A DNA stretch of 64,000 nt. It comes from CAYMTR01 sp964393405. Its GTDB lineage: Bacteria; Bacteroidota; Bacteroidia; Bacteroidales; Prolixibacteraceae. This document shows positions 16,918 through 26,082 of this stretch, piece by piece. The position numbers were made by a program, and so were the translations under genes. The stretch lies in assembly GCA_964393405.1 (NCBI GenBank), contig CAYMTR010000006.1:38449-102448 (forward strand). The letters are read 5' to 3'. Every line of letters starts with the position of its first letter. Positions within the stretch are counted from its first letter, which is position 1. The notes under the pieces are model-generated. The model had not been told where the DNA came from. It saw nothing but the letters and a program-made list of their open reading frames with translations, and ran no database searches.

Positions 16918-18102
16918 CTATCTGTTTAGCTCTATAGCTGCCAGAATAAATGGTCCAACGCCTTTACTGTCGTTATCGACAATTTTCTCGTTTATATAAT
17001 ATTCATAACTTCCGTCTCGATACGGATTACCCCCAAGTCCACAACCACCGCATACGTTTTTTAAGATCAAATTACCTCCTTCTTGTTCTGAAATCAAATA
17101 TTTTAAAATTGAATCAAACTTTTGATTAGCAATCTGGTAATATTTCTTTTTTATGTAACCTTTATTCGCTGCTTTTGCGATTGAATATGTGAACATACAA
17201 GACCCTGAGGCTTCAATATAATTACCTTTTTCACTTCCTTTGTCGAGTACCTGAAACCACAGCCCTGTATCTTTATCCGATATTTTTAAAATTGAATCAA
17301 CAGTATTTGAAAGGATTGAAATTATTCTATCGCGATGGGGATGGTCTTCTGGAAGATAGTCGAGTACATCCACAATTGCCATTAAGTACCATCCTGTTGC
17401 TCTACTCCAAAAATGAGGAGATTGACCTGTCTCTTTATTTGCCCAACGTTGTTCTTTGCTTTCATCCCATGCGTGGTATAATAATCCGGTTTTAGAATCT
17501 AGTGTCTTTTCATAAATAAGAATTATCTGATTGCTTACAATGTCAAACCATTCCGGACTATTATATTCTTTTGCATATTGAGCAAGGAAAGGAGCACCCA
17601 TATATATTCCATCAAGCCACATTTGCCATGGATAAACTTTTTTGTGCCAAAAACCTCCACTATTTGTTTTCGGATGGTTTTCCATTTGCCTTACAAATTG
17701 TTTTAGGGCAATGTTGTATTTATTTTCTCCTGTTCTTTTGTATAGTGTTAATAGGTTCTTTGCCGGATTGATCCTGTCAATATTATACTCTTCCATTTTG
17801 TACCCTTTTATTGATCCTTCATCACTTACGAAGTAGTCAACATAGGTTTTCATATAGTCGGAATATTTTTGATCAAATACTCCAAGTTTATCGATAGCCA
17901 TTGCTAACATAGCTACATCATATTGCCATCTGACTTTATCCCTGCCTTCATAGTATATTAAAGAATCATGTTGCTGAATTACAGAATTTGCCATTTTTAT
18001 TGACCATTTTTCTGTATCACTTTTTACTGGCAGAGTTTTTTCAGTATTTGTTGAACATGAAAGAACCATTAGTACGAAAAGTATGTAAATAGTGCGGACC
18101 AT
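16918..18102 (-). CDS. Glycoside hydrolase family 105, unsaturated rhamnogalacturonyl hydrolase
   Basis: 394 residues with a lipoprotein signal (VLMVLSC, Cys16). GH105 enzymes hydrate and release the 4,5-unsaturated galacturonic acid left by pectin lyases at the end of rhamnogalacturonan or homogalacturonan fragments. The (alpha/alpha)6 barrel shows YPWQMWLDGIYMGAPFLAQYA, with catalytic Asp164, and SPHFWSRATGWYLMAIVDVLDYLP, GLWFQVLDKG, EASGSCMFTYSIAKA. These match the YteR-type pattern. It lies after a terminator in the pectin operon, upstream of GH43. Its job is consistent with a pectate lyase encoded elsewhere in this window (47785-49455). Confidence 0.9.
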   Translation of the reverse strand: MVRTIYILFVLMVLSCSTNTEKTLPVKSDTEKWSIKMANSVIQQHDSLIYYEGRDKVRWQYDVAMLAMAIDKLGVFDQKYSDYMKTYVDYFVSDEGSIKGYKMEEYNIDRINPAKNLLTLYKRTGENKYNIALKQFVRQMENHPKTNSGGFWHKKVYPWQMWLDGIYMGAPFLAQYAKEYNSPEWFDIVSNQIILIYEKTLDSKTGLLYHAWDESKEQRWANKETGQSPHFWSRATGWYLMAIVDVLDYLPEDHPHRDRIISILSNTVDSILKISDKDTGLWFQVLDKGSEKGNYIEASGSCMFTYSIAKAANKGYIKKKYYQIANQKFDSILKYLISEQEGGNLILKNVCGGCGLGGNPYRDGSYEYYINEKIVDNDSKGVGPFILAAIELNR

Positions 18103-18180
18103 TGCAGTAGATATTGATTAAGGACTTTCTTTGAGCTTTAATAAACTCAAATTCTTAAAAAACATTTTGAGAAAGGTTTT

Positions 18181-18230
18181 TTTTAAAAGGAAGAAGAAGA
18201 GACCATGATATTGGTGTGGTCTCTTCTTCT
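18181..18230 (-). terminator. Terminator inside the pectin locus
   Basis: A perfect 14-bp stem joins 18192-18205 (AGAAGAAGAGACCA) and 18217-18230 (TGGTCTCTTCTTCT), with an 11-base loop. On the minus strand a T-rich tail (TTCCTTTT) follows. It separates GH28-susC-susD-X from GH105-GH43, so the last two genes are read either by partial read-through or from their own promoter. Confidence 0.85.
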
Positions 18231-18239
18231 GTGTACCAT

Positions 18240-19145
18240 TTATTTGTTAAAGACAGCTTTAGTTGTAACAATCGAACCATTCGACATGGTTTTCCTTATT
18301 ATATTTAAACCGTTAACAGGTGAATTCAATCTTGCGCCTGAAATGCTGAAATATTCAGTTTTTACAACTGTCGCATTAGAATTGATAGATTTTACAGCAA
18401 CCGGATCAACAACAGCTTCAGGTTCGAAAACGAAACCATAAATACATGCTTTTGAACCTGTACAGAAATAATTGTAACATTTTCCTGCTTCTGCTTTAAA
18501 AGAAATTGCATCATAGATCCATGGTGTTACTTCTTTTATTGTTGCATCAACAGCTTTTTGTTCATCTGAAGTCATTTCAAGACTGTTGCCTTCAGCTATG
18601 TCCCAAATATCCCATGAACGTGCTCCATTGAATGCTTTTTCTCCAGCAAAAGTAGTTGCTGTCATAAATTTTGCACCCGCTTTAAAGGCTGTTTCATCAG
18701 CATACAGATAATCAGTTACACCGTCTTCACCACATAAAACATAGCAGTAATTTCCTTCTGATTTATCTGCCACAATTGGAGTCTCAACAATGTAAGTGTT
18801 TTTTTGACTGTTGATTGCAGTAATAATTGTTAGTTTACCATTTTTTGTGCAGTCAAATAACCACATTGCAGAACCACCAAATGTTGGGTATGACCAAGGC
18901 TTAGGGTTATTTACTCCCTGAAGTGAAAATTCAAATGTTTCACCACCATAAGTTACCGGTGTATTTGATTTAATGCCGTCTGCACTTGGAGCATCATACC
19001 AGGTCATATCACAACCTTCTACTGTCCATACTGTTCCTGCAGTAGGAACCTGATCTTCTATTGCGGAAAACTTATAGAAGTTTTGAGCATTCAAGCCAAT
19101 ACTTAAAGCTAAAAATGCGACTAGTAAAATGTATACTTTTTTCAT
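18240..19145 (-). CDS. Exported protein X with a C-terminal sorting-like domain, function unknown
   Basis: 301 residues. A clear signal peptide (1-20, ending GLNAQ) is followed by a beta-rich aromatic domain (FYKFSAIEDQVPTAGTVWTVEGCDMTWYDAPSADG, SYPTFGGSAMWLFDCTKNGKLTIITAI) with several cysteines. The end (about 255-301: VKTEYFSISGARLNSPVNGLNIIRKTMSNGSIVTTKAVFNK) resembles the T9SS type-A tail found on many secreted Bacteroidia proteins. It occupies the SusE/SusF position, 62 bases after susD, where surface glycan-binding proteins are usually encoded. I do not recognise the main domain; a pectin-binding or lyase role is possible, but no catalytic motif is evident. Confidence 0.75.
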   Translation of the reverse strand: MKKVYILLVAFLALSIGLNAQNFYKFSAIEDQVPTAGTVWTVEGCDMTWYDAPSADGIKSNTPVTYGGETFEFSLQGVNNPKPWSYPTFGGSAMWLFDCTKNGKLTIITAINSQKNTYIVETPIVADKSEGNYCYVLCGEDGVTDYLYADETAFKAGAKFMTATTFAGEKAFNGARSWDIWDIAEGNSLEMTSDEQKAVDATIKEVTPWIYDAISFKAEAGKCYNYFCTGSKACIYGFVFEPEAVVDPVAVKSINSNATVVKTEYFSISGARLNSPVNGLNIIRKTMSNGSIVTTKAVFNK

Positions 19146-19207
19146 AAGTTAAGATTTAAAATTGTTAAACATTTTTGAATAGTATTTAGTATTTATTTCT
19201 TTAATTA

Positions 19208-20926
19208 TTAATAACCAGGATTCTGCTGAATCTCTGAAGTGTTTAAATCTATTGCATTTTGTGGAATTGGGCGATATGTTTTTTGCTGCCCGTCATTCCC
19301 AACAAAATCGTTTGCTGAATTGAGCTCAGGATTATATGCAACGTTGTATTCAACTAATTTCCCTGTACGGCGAAGGTCGGTCCAACGTAGTTTTTCTCCA
19401 GCAAGCTCAAGTGCTCGTTCGCTAAGGATATCATCTATAGTTACGTTCGACTTAGTATAGTTTTCACTACAGCCACGAAATGCTCTCTCTCTAACTATAT
19501 TAACCATCTCATCAGCTTTTGCTTGATTCCCGGATTTCAGGTAGGCTTCAGCAGCTAAGAGGTATGTTTCACCTAAGCGGGCTAAAACGATATCTCTATA
19601 GCACGTATTGTTGCCGTATGAAGATTCAGGATCATCATATTTGCGAATACACGTAATACCAAATACTGCATCTCCGGTAGTCGCTGCATCATAATATGAG
19701 CAAGGACTATTATCGGCATGTATTGTGCTAGATGCCATTGGTATAACAACTGTTTTTGTCCTGCGATCCGGATCTTCTGCCCTCCATGCTGCAATGTCAT
19801 TTGCTGAACTGGCATAATGTGGCGGATAATAAAAAGCTATAAAACTTTCAGATGCTGTTCCTTTATAAGGTGCATAATAATCACCTGAAGTTTTTGGATT
19901 TGAATCGTCAGTGCAATACAATTTTGTCATAAATGTACCTTCATAACGTGTGTCTCCTTTTTGAAATAAGTACATCAATCGCTCTGAAGGGATAAAATTC
20001 GATGAAGCATTTTTATAACCCTGATCGGCTCCTCCATAATACTGACCAAAAGATGTCTGAGCACCATTGCCGTTCTTATCTTCAGCTATACCTGCCCCGG
20101 TAGAAGAAGTTCTGTCATATTGTAAAGCGAATATAATTTCCTGATGAGTATTGTCTTTAGCAGGATGCCATAAACTTTCAAATGTTTCATCAAGCCCATT
20201 TCCTAATGAAATAGCTTTTTCTGAATATTCTGCAGCCTTTTGGAAATATGTATTATTGCTTAAATCCCAACCTGCTGTCAAATATGCCTTTGCCAGATAA
20301 TGATAAATAGTCTGTTTGCTAACTCGTCCTGTCATTTCTGTATTAGGCAGCGGACTATTATCTGCAGCTAATGACTCAAGTTCTGCAATAACATAGTTGA
20401 AAATTTCTTCAGTTGAATTCCTTGGTGCTTCTGTTACAATTTTATTTACATATTCCTTTATCAGAGGTACACCTCCAAATTGCTGAACCATTTCCAGATA
20501 ATAAAGAGAGCGGAGAAATTTGGCTTCAGCTATCCTGAGAGCAATTAAATCTTCTTTAGCATCAACAGTCTCAGCATAAAAAATCACACAATTTGCAGCT
20601 TGAATGCCTTTGTAGCAATTTGTATAAAAATTCTTCACTGTTTCATTTTCAGGAGATAGCCCTGAATAGGTGTGTATCATTTCATCTGGCATTGTATTGC
20701 GACCACGATGATACAAATCTGTTCCACTGCTGAAAATAGTAGGGCTGTCATATATGAGCTTCAATTGTGCATATGAATAATTCACAAGAGTCTCAAAGCC
20801 GGATTCAGTATTGAAATAGGCTTCCGAAGTAACATTCGATTTGTTGTCGGCATCAAGGAAGTCACTACAACTGTTTAGCGAAATGAATCCTGAAATTATC
20901 ACAAGTGTATATATTAATCTTTTCAT
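19208..20926 (-). CDS. SusD/RagB-type surface glycan-binding lipoprotein (pectin locus)
   Basis: 572 residues. Lipobox SLNSC (Cys20), then DFLDADNKSNVTSEAYFNTESGFETLVNYSYAQL, the normal SusD opening. Family features include ALRIAEAKFLRSLYYLEMVQQFGGVPLI, ISKQTIYHYLAKAYLTAGW-type TPR helices, LARLGETYLLAAEAYLKSGNQAKADEMVNIVRERA and ILSERALELAGEKLRWTDLRRTGKL. It ends RPIPQNAIDLNTSEIQQNPGY, the diagnostic SusD C-terminus. It binds oligosaccharide at the surface and caps the SusC barrel. It starts 24 bases after susC. Flanking GH28, GH105 and GH43 genes point to a pectic substrate. Confidence 0.95.
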   Translation of the reverse strand: MKRLIYTLVIISGFISLNSCSDFLDADNKSNVTSEAYFNTESGFETLVNYSYAQLKLIYDSPTIFSSGTDLYHRGRNTMPDEMIHTYSGLSPENETVKNFYTNCYKGIQAANCVIFYAETVDAKEDLIALRIAEAKFLRSLYYLEMVQQFGGVPLIKEYVNKIVTEAPRNSTEEIFNYVIAELESLAADNSPLPNTEMTGRVSKQTIYHYLAKAYLTAGWDLSNNTYFQKAAEYSEKAISLGNGLDETFESLWHPAKDNTHQEIIFALQYDRTSSTGAGIAEDKNGNGAQTSFGQYYGGADQGYKNASSNFIPSERLMYLFQKGDTRYEGTFMTKLYCTDDSNPKTSGDYYAPYKGTASESFIAFYYPPHYASSANDIAAWRAEDPDRRTKTVVIPMASSTIHADNSPCSYYDAATTGDAVFGITCIRKYDDPESSYGNNTCYRDIVLARLGETYLLAAEAYLKSGNQAKADEMVNIVRERAFRGCSENYTKSNVTIDDILSERALELAGEKLRWTDLRRTGKLVEYNVAYNPELNSANDFVGNDGQQKTYRPIPQNAIDLNTSEIQQNPGY

Positions 20927-20950
20927 ATTTCTGATTATTAATAGTTAAGA

Positions 20951-23900
20951 TTAGAATTTAAGGTTGACACCGAATTGATAAGTAATAGTACTAGGACCGC
21001 CGTCTTTTAGTTCTGAACCTGCCCATTCTGGGTCAAATCCTTTATATTGTGTAAACACAAGTGGATTTACAACATTTGCATAAAGACGTAAATGGCTGAT
21101 GCCAATAGTGCTTAATACTTTTTTTGGCAGAGTATAACCAAGCGAAATGTTTTTCACTTTTATAAACGATGCATCTACATAATAGTAGGTTCCGTCTATT
21201 CCGGTTGTTCCATAATAATCACCTGTACCACCATTGTTAATCTGGTCGTTAGGATAAGGATGAGTTCCGTAATGAGATGTTTCTTGTTTTCCAACAGTTC
21301 CGTCATCTAAAAGAATCGGTGTCCCCGCAGGAACGTAATAATCCATATTGATGTGCATCCTGCCTCTGTCATTGTAAGCCCCATATTGTCTCATAAAAGG
21401 AGATTCTACCATGTAGTTTTGCTTTGAATATACAGTTGCCGATAAATCCCAATTTTTATAAGTCAATGTTGTACTAAAACTACCGGTCCAATCGGGTTGC
21501 CCTTTTCCAACAAATGTTTTGTCTTTATCGTCAATAACTCCATTATTGTCCAGATCTTTGATATAAGGCATCCCTTCAAATAATCCGTAATATTCTAAAT
21601 AATACTCGTAGGCATGATCATATGACTTTGTTTCAGTCGAATTAGGAAGTGTTACAGTTATAGGTTGATCACCTACTATTCCACCCATTTGATAGTTGTA
21701 GAAGATATCAACCGGGTGCCCAACAAACCATAAATTACCTAAGTCTTGCTGAACTGATCCACCATAAAGTTCTTCAATAGCATTTTTATTAGTTGCAAAC
21801 GAAAAGGTTGTTTCCCATCTCCAATTCTTGCTTTTAACATTTACTGTGTTTAAACTTATTTCGAACCCTTTGTTGCTTACTTTACCAATATTGTCAAGTA
21901 CTGTGGCTCCTCCTCCTGCTTCAATCGCAAGACTACGTTCCATTAGCAAACCATCCGATACTTTATTGTAAATATCAGCAACTAGGTTTACACGGTTGTC
22001 AAATGCAGAAAAATCGAAACCAAAGTCAACCTCTGAAGTCTTTTCCCATTGTATTGCTGCGTTGACAATCCCGTTTGGTCCATAACCGTAAGCCATCTCA
22101 TCAGCAAAAGCATAATAGTTTGTTGAACTTGGGTTTGTTGCTGTTGCATAATTCCCAACATTATTATTTCCTGAAACACCATAACTCAAACGCAACTTAA
22201 GGTTATTCAGCCAATCAGTTCTAAGGAAACTTTCTTCTGATATTCTCCATGCAATTGCTGCTGAAGGGAAATATCCCCAGCGATATCCTTCTGCAAAGCG
22301 GGAGGAACCATCTGACCTGATTGTTCCTGTTATCATATATTTTCCCATAAATGAGTAATTCAAACGGGCTGCATATGAAATAAGGCTGTATTCAGTATAA
22401 CCACTTTCCGGAGCTATAACTTCACCCGCATTCTTCATATTATAATATGTCGTATTTGATGGGAAATCTTCACCATATTGGTTGAAATATTCTTTGGTAT
22501 ACTTATTCATACTGAATAATCCCATAGCATTCAAGGAATGGTTGCCGGATGAAACAGTATAGTTTACCTGATTGTCCCATGTCCAGTCAAACATATTTGT
22601 GCTTTTAACTTCTGCGCGATCTGTTCCCTTTGAATTGCGCGATTCTGTTAAAGTAGTTTCATATAAGTGAGTTCGCCCCTGATAAATGTTAGGGGAGAGC
22701 ATTGTTTTAAATGTAAGGTTCTTAATTGGGCTGAATGAAAGATAAACGTTACCAAGAATATGAAGTTTCTTTGCTCCGTATATTGTATTCTCCATATCAA
22801 TTAATGGATTGATCAATGATGAAAATTGTGCTCCTGACGATGTTCCAAGGGTATTGGTAACACCTGATTGTAAATAATATTCTCCATTCTCATCCCATGG
22901 AATAAAATATGGATTAGACCAGAATGCATTTCTTACTGCATTTCCGCTACCCCATTCATCGGTTGTACGTGCAAGATTTAATGAAATTCCTGCATCCCAG
23001 TAATCATTGATCTTTGTGTCTATAGCAGCTTTAATGTTGAAACGGTTTTCATTGTCTTTTAGAAAAATTCCTTGATCCTGCTGATATCCAACACCAAAAT
23101 GGTAGCTTGTATTGTTTGACGCTCCGCTTATGCTGAAAAAATGGTTTTGCTGAAGGGCATTCTGTGTTACAAGGTCCATCCAGTCATAACCTTGACCATC
23201 AGCCATCATCTGCTCTACTTTTGACATCCCTGTGCCATCAGGATAATAATAGTTCCAGTGTGATTTACCTACTTTAAATGTTCCATCTTCTTCTTGTTCC
23301 GGCAGATAATTTGTTAAAAGTGTTATCTGAAGGTTTGCAGGATCTATCTTATATTTTACTGAACCATCCTTGCTTGCTCTTCCGTTTCTTGTAGTGTAAC
23401 GGGCAAACCTGTATTTCATAAATTCCATTCCATCCATAAAATCCGGCTTCCTTGCTACTTGTCTCATACCTACATAACCATCATAAGATACTGTTGGTTT
23501 CATGTATTTTGTTCCTTGCCCTTTGGCCGATTTAGTTGTTACCATTACAACCCCTTCAGATGCCCTGGATCCATAAATAGCTGTTGATGAGGCGTCTTTT
23601 AGAACATCTACTCGTTCAATGTCTGCAGGATTGAGCATCTGTATGTCGCTTACTACTATTCCATCCACAACAAACAATGGTCCTGTCCTGTCTTCTTTAT
23701 CTTTTATAGATTGTACCCCACGAATTTGAATCTCAAATCCTCCTCCGGCACGACTACTGTTTTGAGTTATTGATACCCCCGGAATTTCCCCCTGAAGAGA
23801 TTCCATCATTGTTGATGTTCCTTTTGATACAAGATTATCTGAGCTTATAGTTCCAACAGAGCCTGTCAAATCGGTCTTTTTGACAGTTCCATAACCAACT

Positions 23901-24229
23901 ATTACAACCTCATCTATATCAGCAGACCCTTCTGACATTGTTACGTTGATGCTTGACTTATTTCCAACGTCAATCGTCTGTGAAGCGAAACCGATAAATG
24001 AAAATTTAAGACTACTTTTTTCCGGTACTTTTATTGAGTAGTTCCCGTTAACATCTGTTACTGTACCAATCGTTGTGCCATCCACAACTACAGTCACACC
24101 AAGCATTGGTGATTTGTCTGAATCTGTCACCTGACCCGAAACAATTCTTTCCTGGGCATAGGAAACAAAACAGAACAAACTCATAAAAGATGCTAAGATT
24201 AATCGTTTTGTAAATTTGTTTATTTTCAT
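20951..24229 (-). CDS. SusC/RagA-type TonB-dependent transporter (pectin locus)
   Basis: 1092 residues. Signal peptide (about 1-25, ending SYAQ), carboxypeptidase-regulatory-like domain (RIVSGQVTDSDKSPMLGVTVVVDGTTIGTVTDVNGNYSIKVP, 28-100), then the plug with VDEVVIVGYGTVKKTDLTGSVG, LQGEIPGVSITQNSSRAGGGFEIQIRG and DIERVDVLKDASSTAIYGSRASEGVVMVTTK. The barrel ends TYQFGVNLKF with the terminal Phe. This is the canonical glycan importer of a polysaccharide utilisation locus. It is preceded by GH28 (54-base gap, no terminator seen) and followed by its susD. Compared with the first SusC, it lacks the long N-terminal extension. The TonB/ExbBD partners are not in this window. Confidence 0.95.
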   Translation of the reverse strand: MKINKFTKRLILASFMSLFCFVSYAQERIVSGQVTDSDKSPMLGVTVVVDGTTIGTVTDVNGNYSIKVPEKSSLKFSFIGFASQTIDVGNKSSINVTMSEGSADIDEVVIVGYGTVKKTDLTGSVGTISSDNLVSKGTSTMMESLQGEIPGVSITQNSSRAGGGFEIQIRGVQSIKDKEDRTGPLFVVDGIVVSDIQMLNPADIERVDVLKDASSTAIYGSRASEGVVMVTTKSAKGQGTKYMKPTVSYDGYVGMRQVARKPDFMDGMEFMKYRFARYTTRNGRASKDGSVKYKIDPANLQITLLTNYLPEQEEDGTFKVGKSHWNYYYPDGTGMSKVEQMMADGQGYDWMDLVTQNALQQNHFFSISGASNNTSYHFGVGYQQDQGIFLKDNENRFNIKAAIDTKINDYWDAGISLNLARTTDEWGSGNAVRNAFWSNPYFIPWDENGEYYLQSGVTNTLGTSSGAQFSSLINPLIDMENTIYGAKKLHILGNVYLSFSPIKNLTFKTMLSPNIYQGRTHLYETTLTESRNSKGTDRAEVKSTNMFDWTWDNQVNYTVSSGNHSLNAMGLFSMNKYTKEYFNQYGEDFPSNTTYYNMKNAGEVIAPESGYTEYSLISYAARLNYSFMGKYMITGTIRSDGSSRFAEGYRWGYFPSAAIAWRISEESFLRTDWLNNLKLRLSYGVSGNNNVGNYATATNPSSTNYYAFADEMAYGYGPNGIVNAAIQWEKTSEVDFGFDFSAFDNRVNLVADIYNKVSDGLLMERSLAIEAGGGATVLDNIGKVSNKGFEISLNTVNVKSKNWRWETTFSFATNKNAIEELYGGSVQQDLGNLWFVGHPVDIFYNYQMGGIVGDQPITVTLPNSTETKSYDHAYEYYLEYYGLFEGMPYIKDLDNNGVIDDKDKTFVGKGQPDWTGSFSTTLTYKNWDLSATVYSKQNYMVESPFMRQYGAYNDRGRMHINMDYYVPAGTPILLDDGTVGKQETSHYGTHPYPNDQINNGGTGDYYGTTGIDGTYYYVDASFIKVKNISLGYTLPKKVLSTIGISHLRLYANVVNPLVFTQYKGFDPEWAGSELKDGGPSTITYQFGVNLKF

Positions 24230-24283
24230 AGATTGGATAATTATGTTATGTTATTTAGTTTAATTTTATACTATTTAACTCTT

Positions 24284-25918
24284 TTATTCTATATTGTTTC
24301 TTAATATTACTTTTGCCGGATCTGTCCCTTCAATTATTTTCTTGTAATTTGAAATTATATTATTTGTCAGATAAATTCTATCACATTTATCATCATAATT
24401 CATAAATGTATCTAACTTTTCATTCCCATAACAACCTGTAATAATAAATTGCTTGCATTCTTTTAGGGTGAAAAGCGTTGAATTACTTTGAGGTTTAAAT
24501 GTGCGAAGTCCACTAAATGTAATATCGCTGCATTTATCAAATTGAATAGGTTTATCAGATGGGGTCTCAATACTTATATTGTCAAGAAGCAGATTCTTTG
24601 CATATTGGACGTCAATCCCTTTTTCTGACTCTATAAAAATATCTGAGAATGAAATCTGATCAACACTTCTTTCCTCAAGTCCGTATATTGCAATTCCTTT
24701 TTTTGCACCGCTTATGCTAACCCCCGAAATATATATGTCTCTCAATGAAGGGGTTCTTTCAGAGATAGGCTCAATATCAGTTTTTTGATATCTCATATTA
24801 AGTATTATACCTTCTTTAACAATGTCGTGCATTACAATATTGTTAACCCTGACATCTTCAATGACACCACCCCGACCTCGCATGGTCTTAAACCTGATTC
24901 CTCTGTCAGTACCTTCGAATACACAATTTGATATTGTAACTCTTCGAATATCTCCCGACATTTCACTTCCAAGTACAACTCCTCCATGACCGTTAAGCAT
25001 AGTACAGTTTGTGATTGTTACGTTTTCTGTTGGCCTTGCAGCTTCACGACCGTCTTCATCACGCCCTGATTTTAACACAATGCAATCATCTCCAACTGAT
25101 ATGTGGCAATCAGATATATGTACGTTTGTACATGAACAAGGGTCAATACCATCAGTGTTTGGTGAATCGCCCGGATTATAAATCTTAACTTTGCTGATTG
25201 TTACGTTGTCACAATAAACAGGAACTAAAGTCCAAAAAGGTGGATTTGAAAAACTAACTCCTTCTATTAATATGTCTTTGCAATTATAAAATAAGACCAT
25301 AGGTGGCCTTAGAAAGTTTTTCATTCTGGATATGTATTTATTTCTTGACAACAATTCCTTATTCTCTTCAATAAATATTTTTTGCCATTCTGATTCAACT
25401 TTTTCATTCCTGCTAATATCAAACCAGTAATCCCACCATTTTTTACCGTGTCCTTCAAAGTGTCCTTTGCCTGTTATTGAAATATTTTGTGCATCAATAG
25501 CATATATTTGCGATGCAAAAGTTTTTAATCTTACTCCTTCCCATTGAGAAACTACCATTGGCAAGTAATCACTGAAGTTATCGCTGAAATTGATTATGGC
25601 TCCGGCATCAGTATGTAGGGTAATATTGCTTTTCATAAATATTGGTCCACAGTAATAATTGCCGGATGGAAAGTATATCGTTCCTCCGTTGTTGTTATTC
25701 AGACTATCAATTAATCTGTTGATAATTAAAGATGAGTTCTGCTTTCCGGTATTATCGGCACCATGTTCACATATATTAATATATGAATTTTGTGAAATTA
25801 CTGGTTGTGATAATAATATTAAGACTAGAAAAAATAGTGTGTAAATTGGTCTTGTTGAGAAATCCGATTGGATTAATTTACCTCGTATATTCCTAATATG
25901 GATAAAGTTTATTCTCAT
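24284..25918 (-). CDS. Glycoside hydrolase family 28 polygalacturonase-type enzyme
   Basis: 544 residues, exported (hydrophobic segment about 26-43, ending ISQ). GH28 inverting enzymes hydrolyse alpha-1,4-galacturonosyl or rhamnogalacturonan bonds on a right-handed beta-helix. The opening ICEHGADNTGKQNSSLIINRLID is typical. All four signature groups are present: NTD (254-256), DD (277-278), GHG (310-312) and R-x-K as RFK (342-344). The longer start with basic residues before the signal is odd, and a shorter start is possible. It is the first gene of the pectin locus. Choice between exo-polygalacturonase and rhamnogalacturonan hydrolase cannot be made from sequence. Confidence 0.9.
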   Translation of the reverse strand: MRINFIHIRNIRGKLIQSDFSTRPIYTLFFLVLILLSQPVISQNSYINICEHGADNTGKQNSSLIINRLIDSLNNNNGGTIYFPSGNYYCGPIFMKSNITLHTDAGAIINFSDNFSDYLPMVVSQWEGVRLKTFASQIYAIDAQNISITGKGHFEGHGKKWWDYWFDISRNEKVESEWQKIFIEENKELLSRNKYISRMKNFLRPPMVLFYNCKDILIEGVSFSNPPFWTLVPVYCDNVTISKVKIYNPGDSPNTDGIDPCSCTNVHISDCHISVGDDCIVLKSGRDEDGREAARPTENVTITNCTMLNGHGGVVLGSEMSGDIRRVTISNCVFEGTDRGIRFKTMRGRGGVIEDVRVNNIVMHDIVKEGIILNMRYQKTDIEPISERTPSLRDIYISGVSISGAKKGIAIYGLEERSVDQISFSDIFIESEKGIDVQYAKNLLLDNISIETPSDKPIQFDKCSDITFSGLRTFKPQSNSTLFTLKECKQFIITGCYGNEKLDTFMNYDDKCDRIYLTNNIISNYKKIIEGTDPAKVILRNNIE

Positions 25919-26082
25919 TGTTGCCGATTATATTTTTTATGTAATAATCCGACTTCTAAGTTACCCTTTTAAATTAAGGTAAAGGGTTGAGAAAATGTTC
26001 GAAAAGGGATGATAATTTATCGCCGTATTTGGTGTTATAAAATGTAATGAATTAATATATAGCGCGTAGGGAATAAGTCTTC

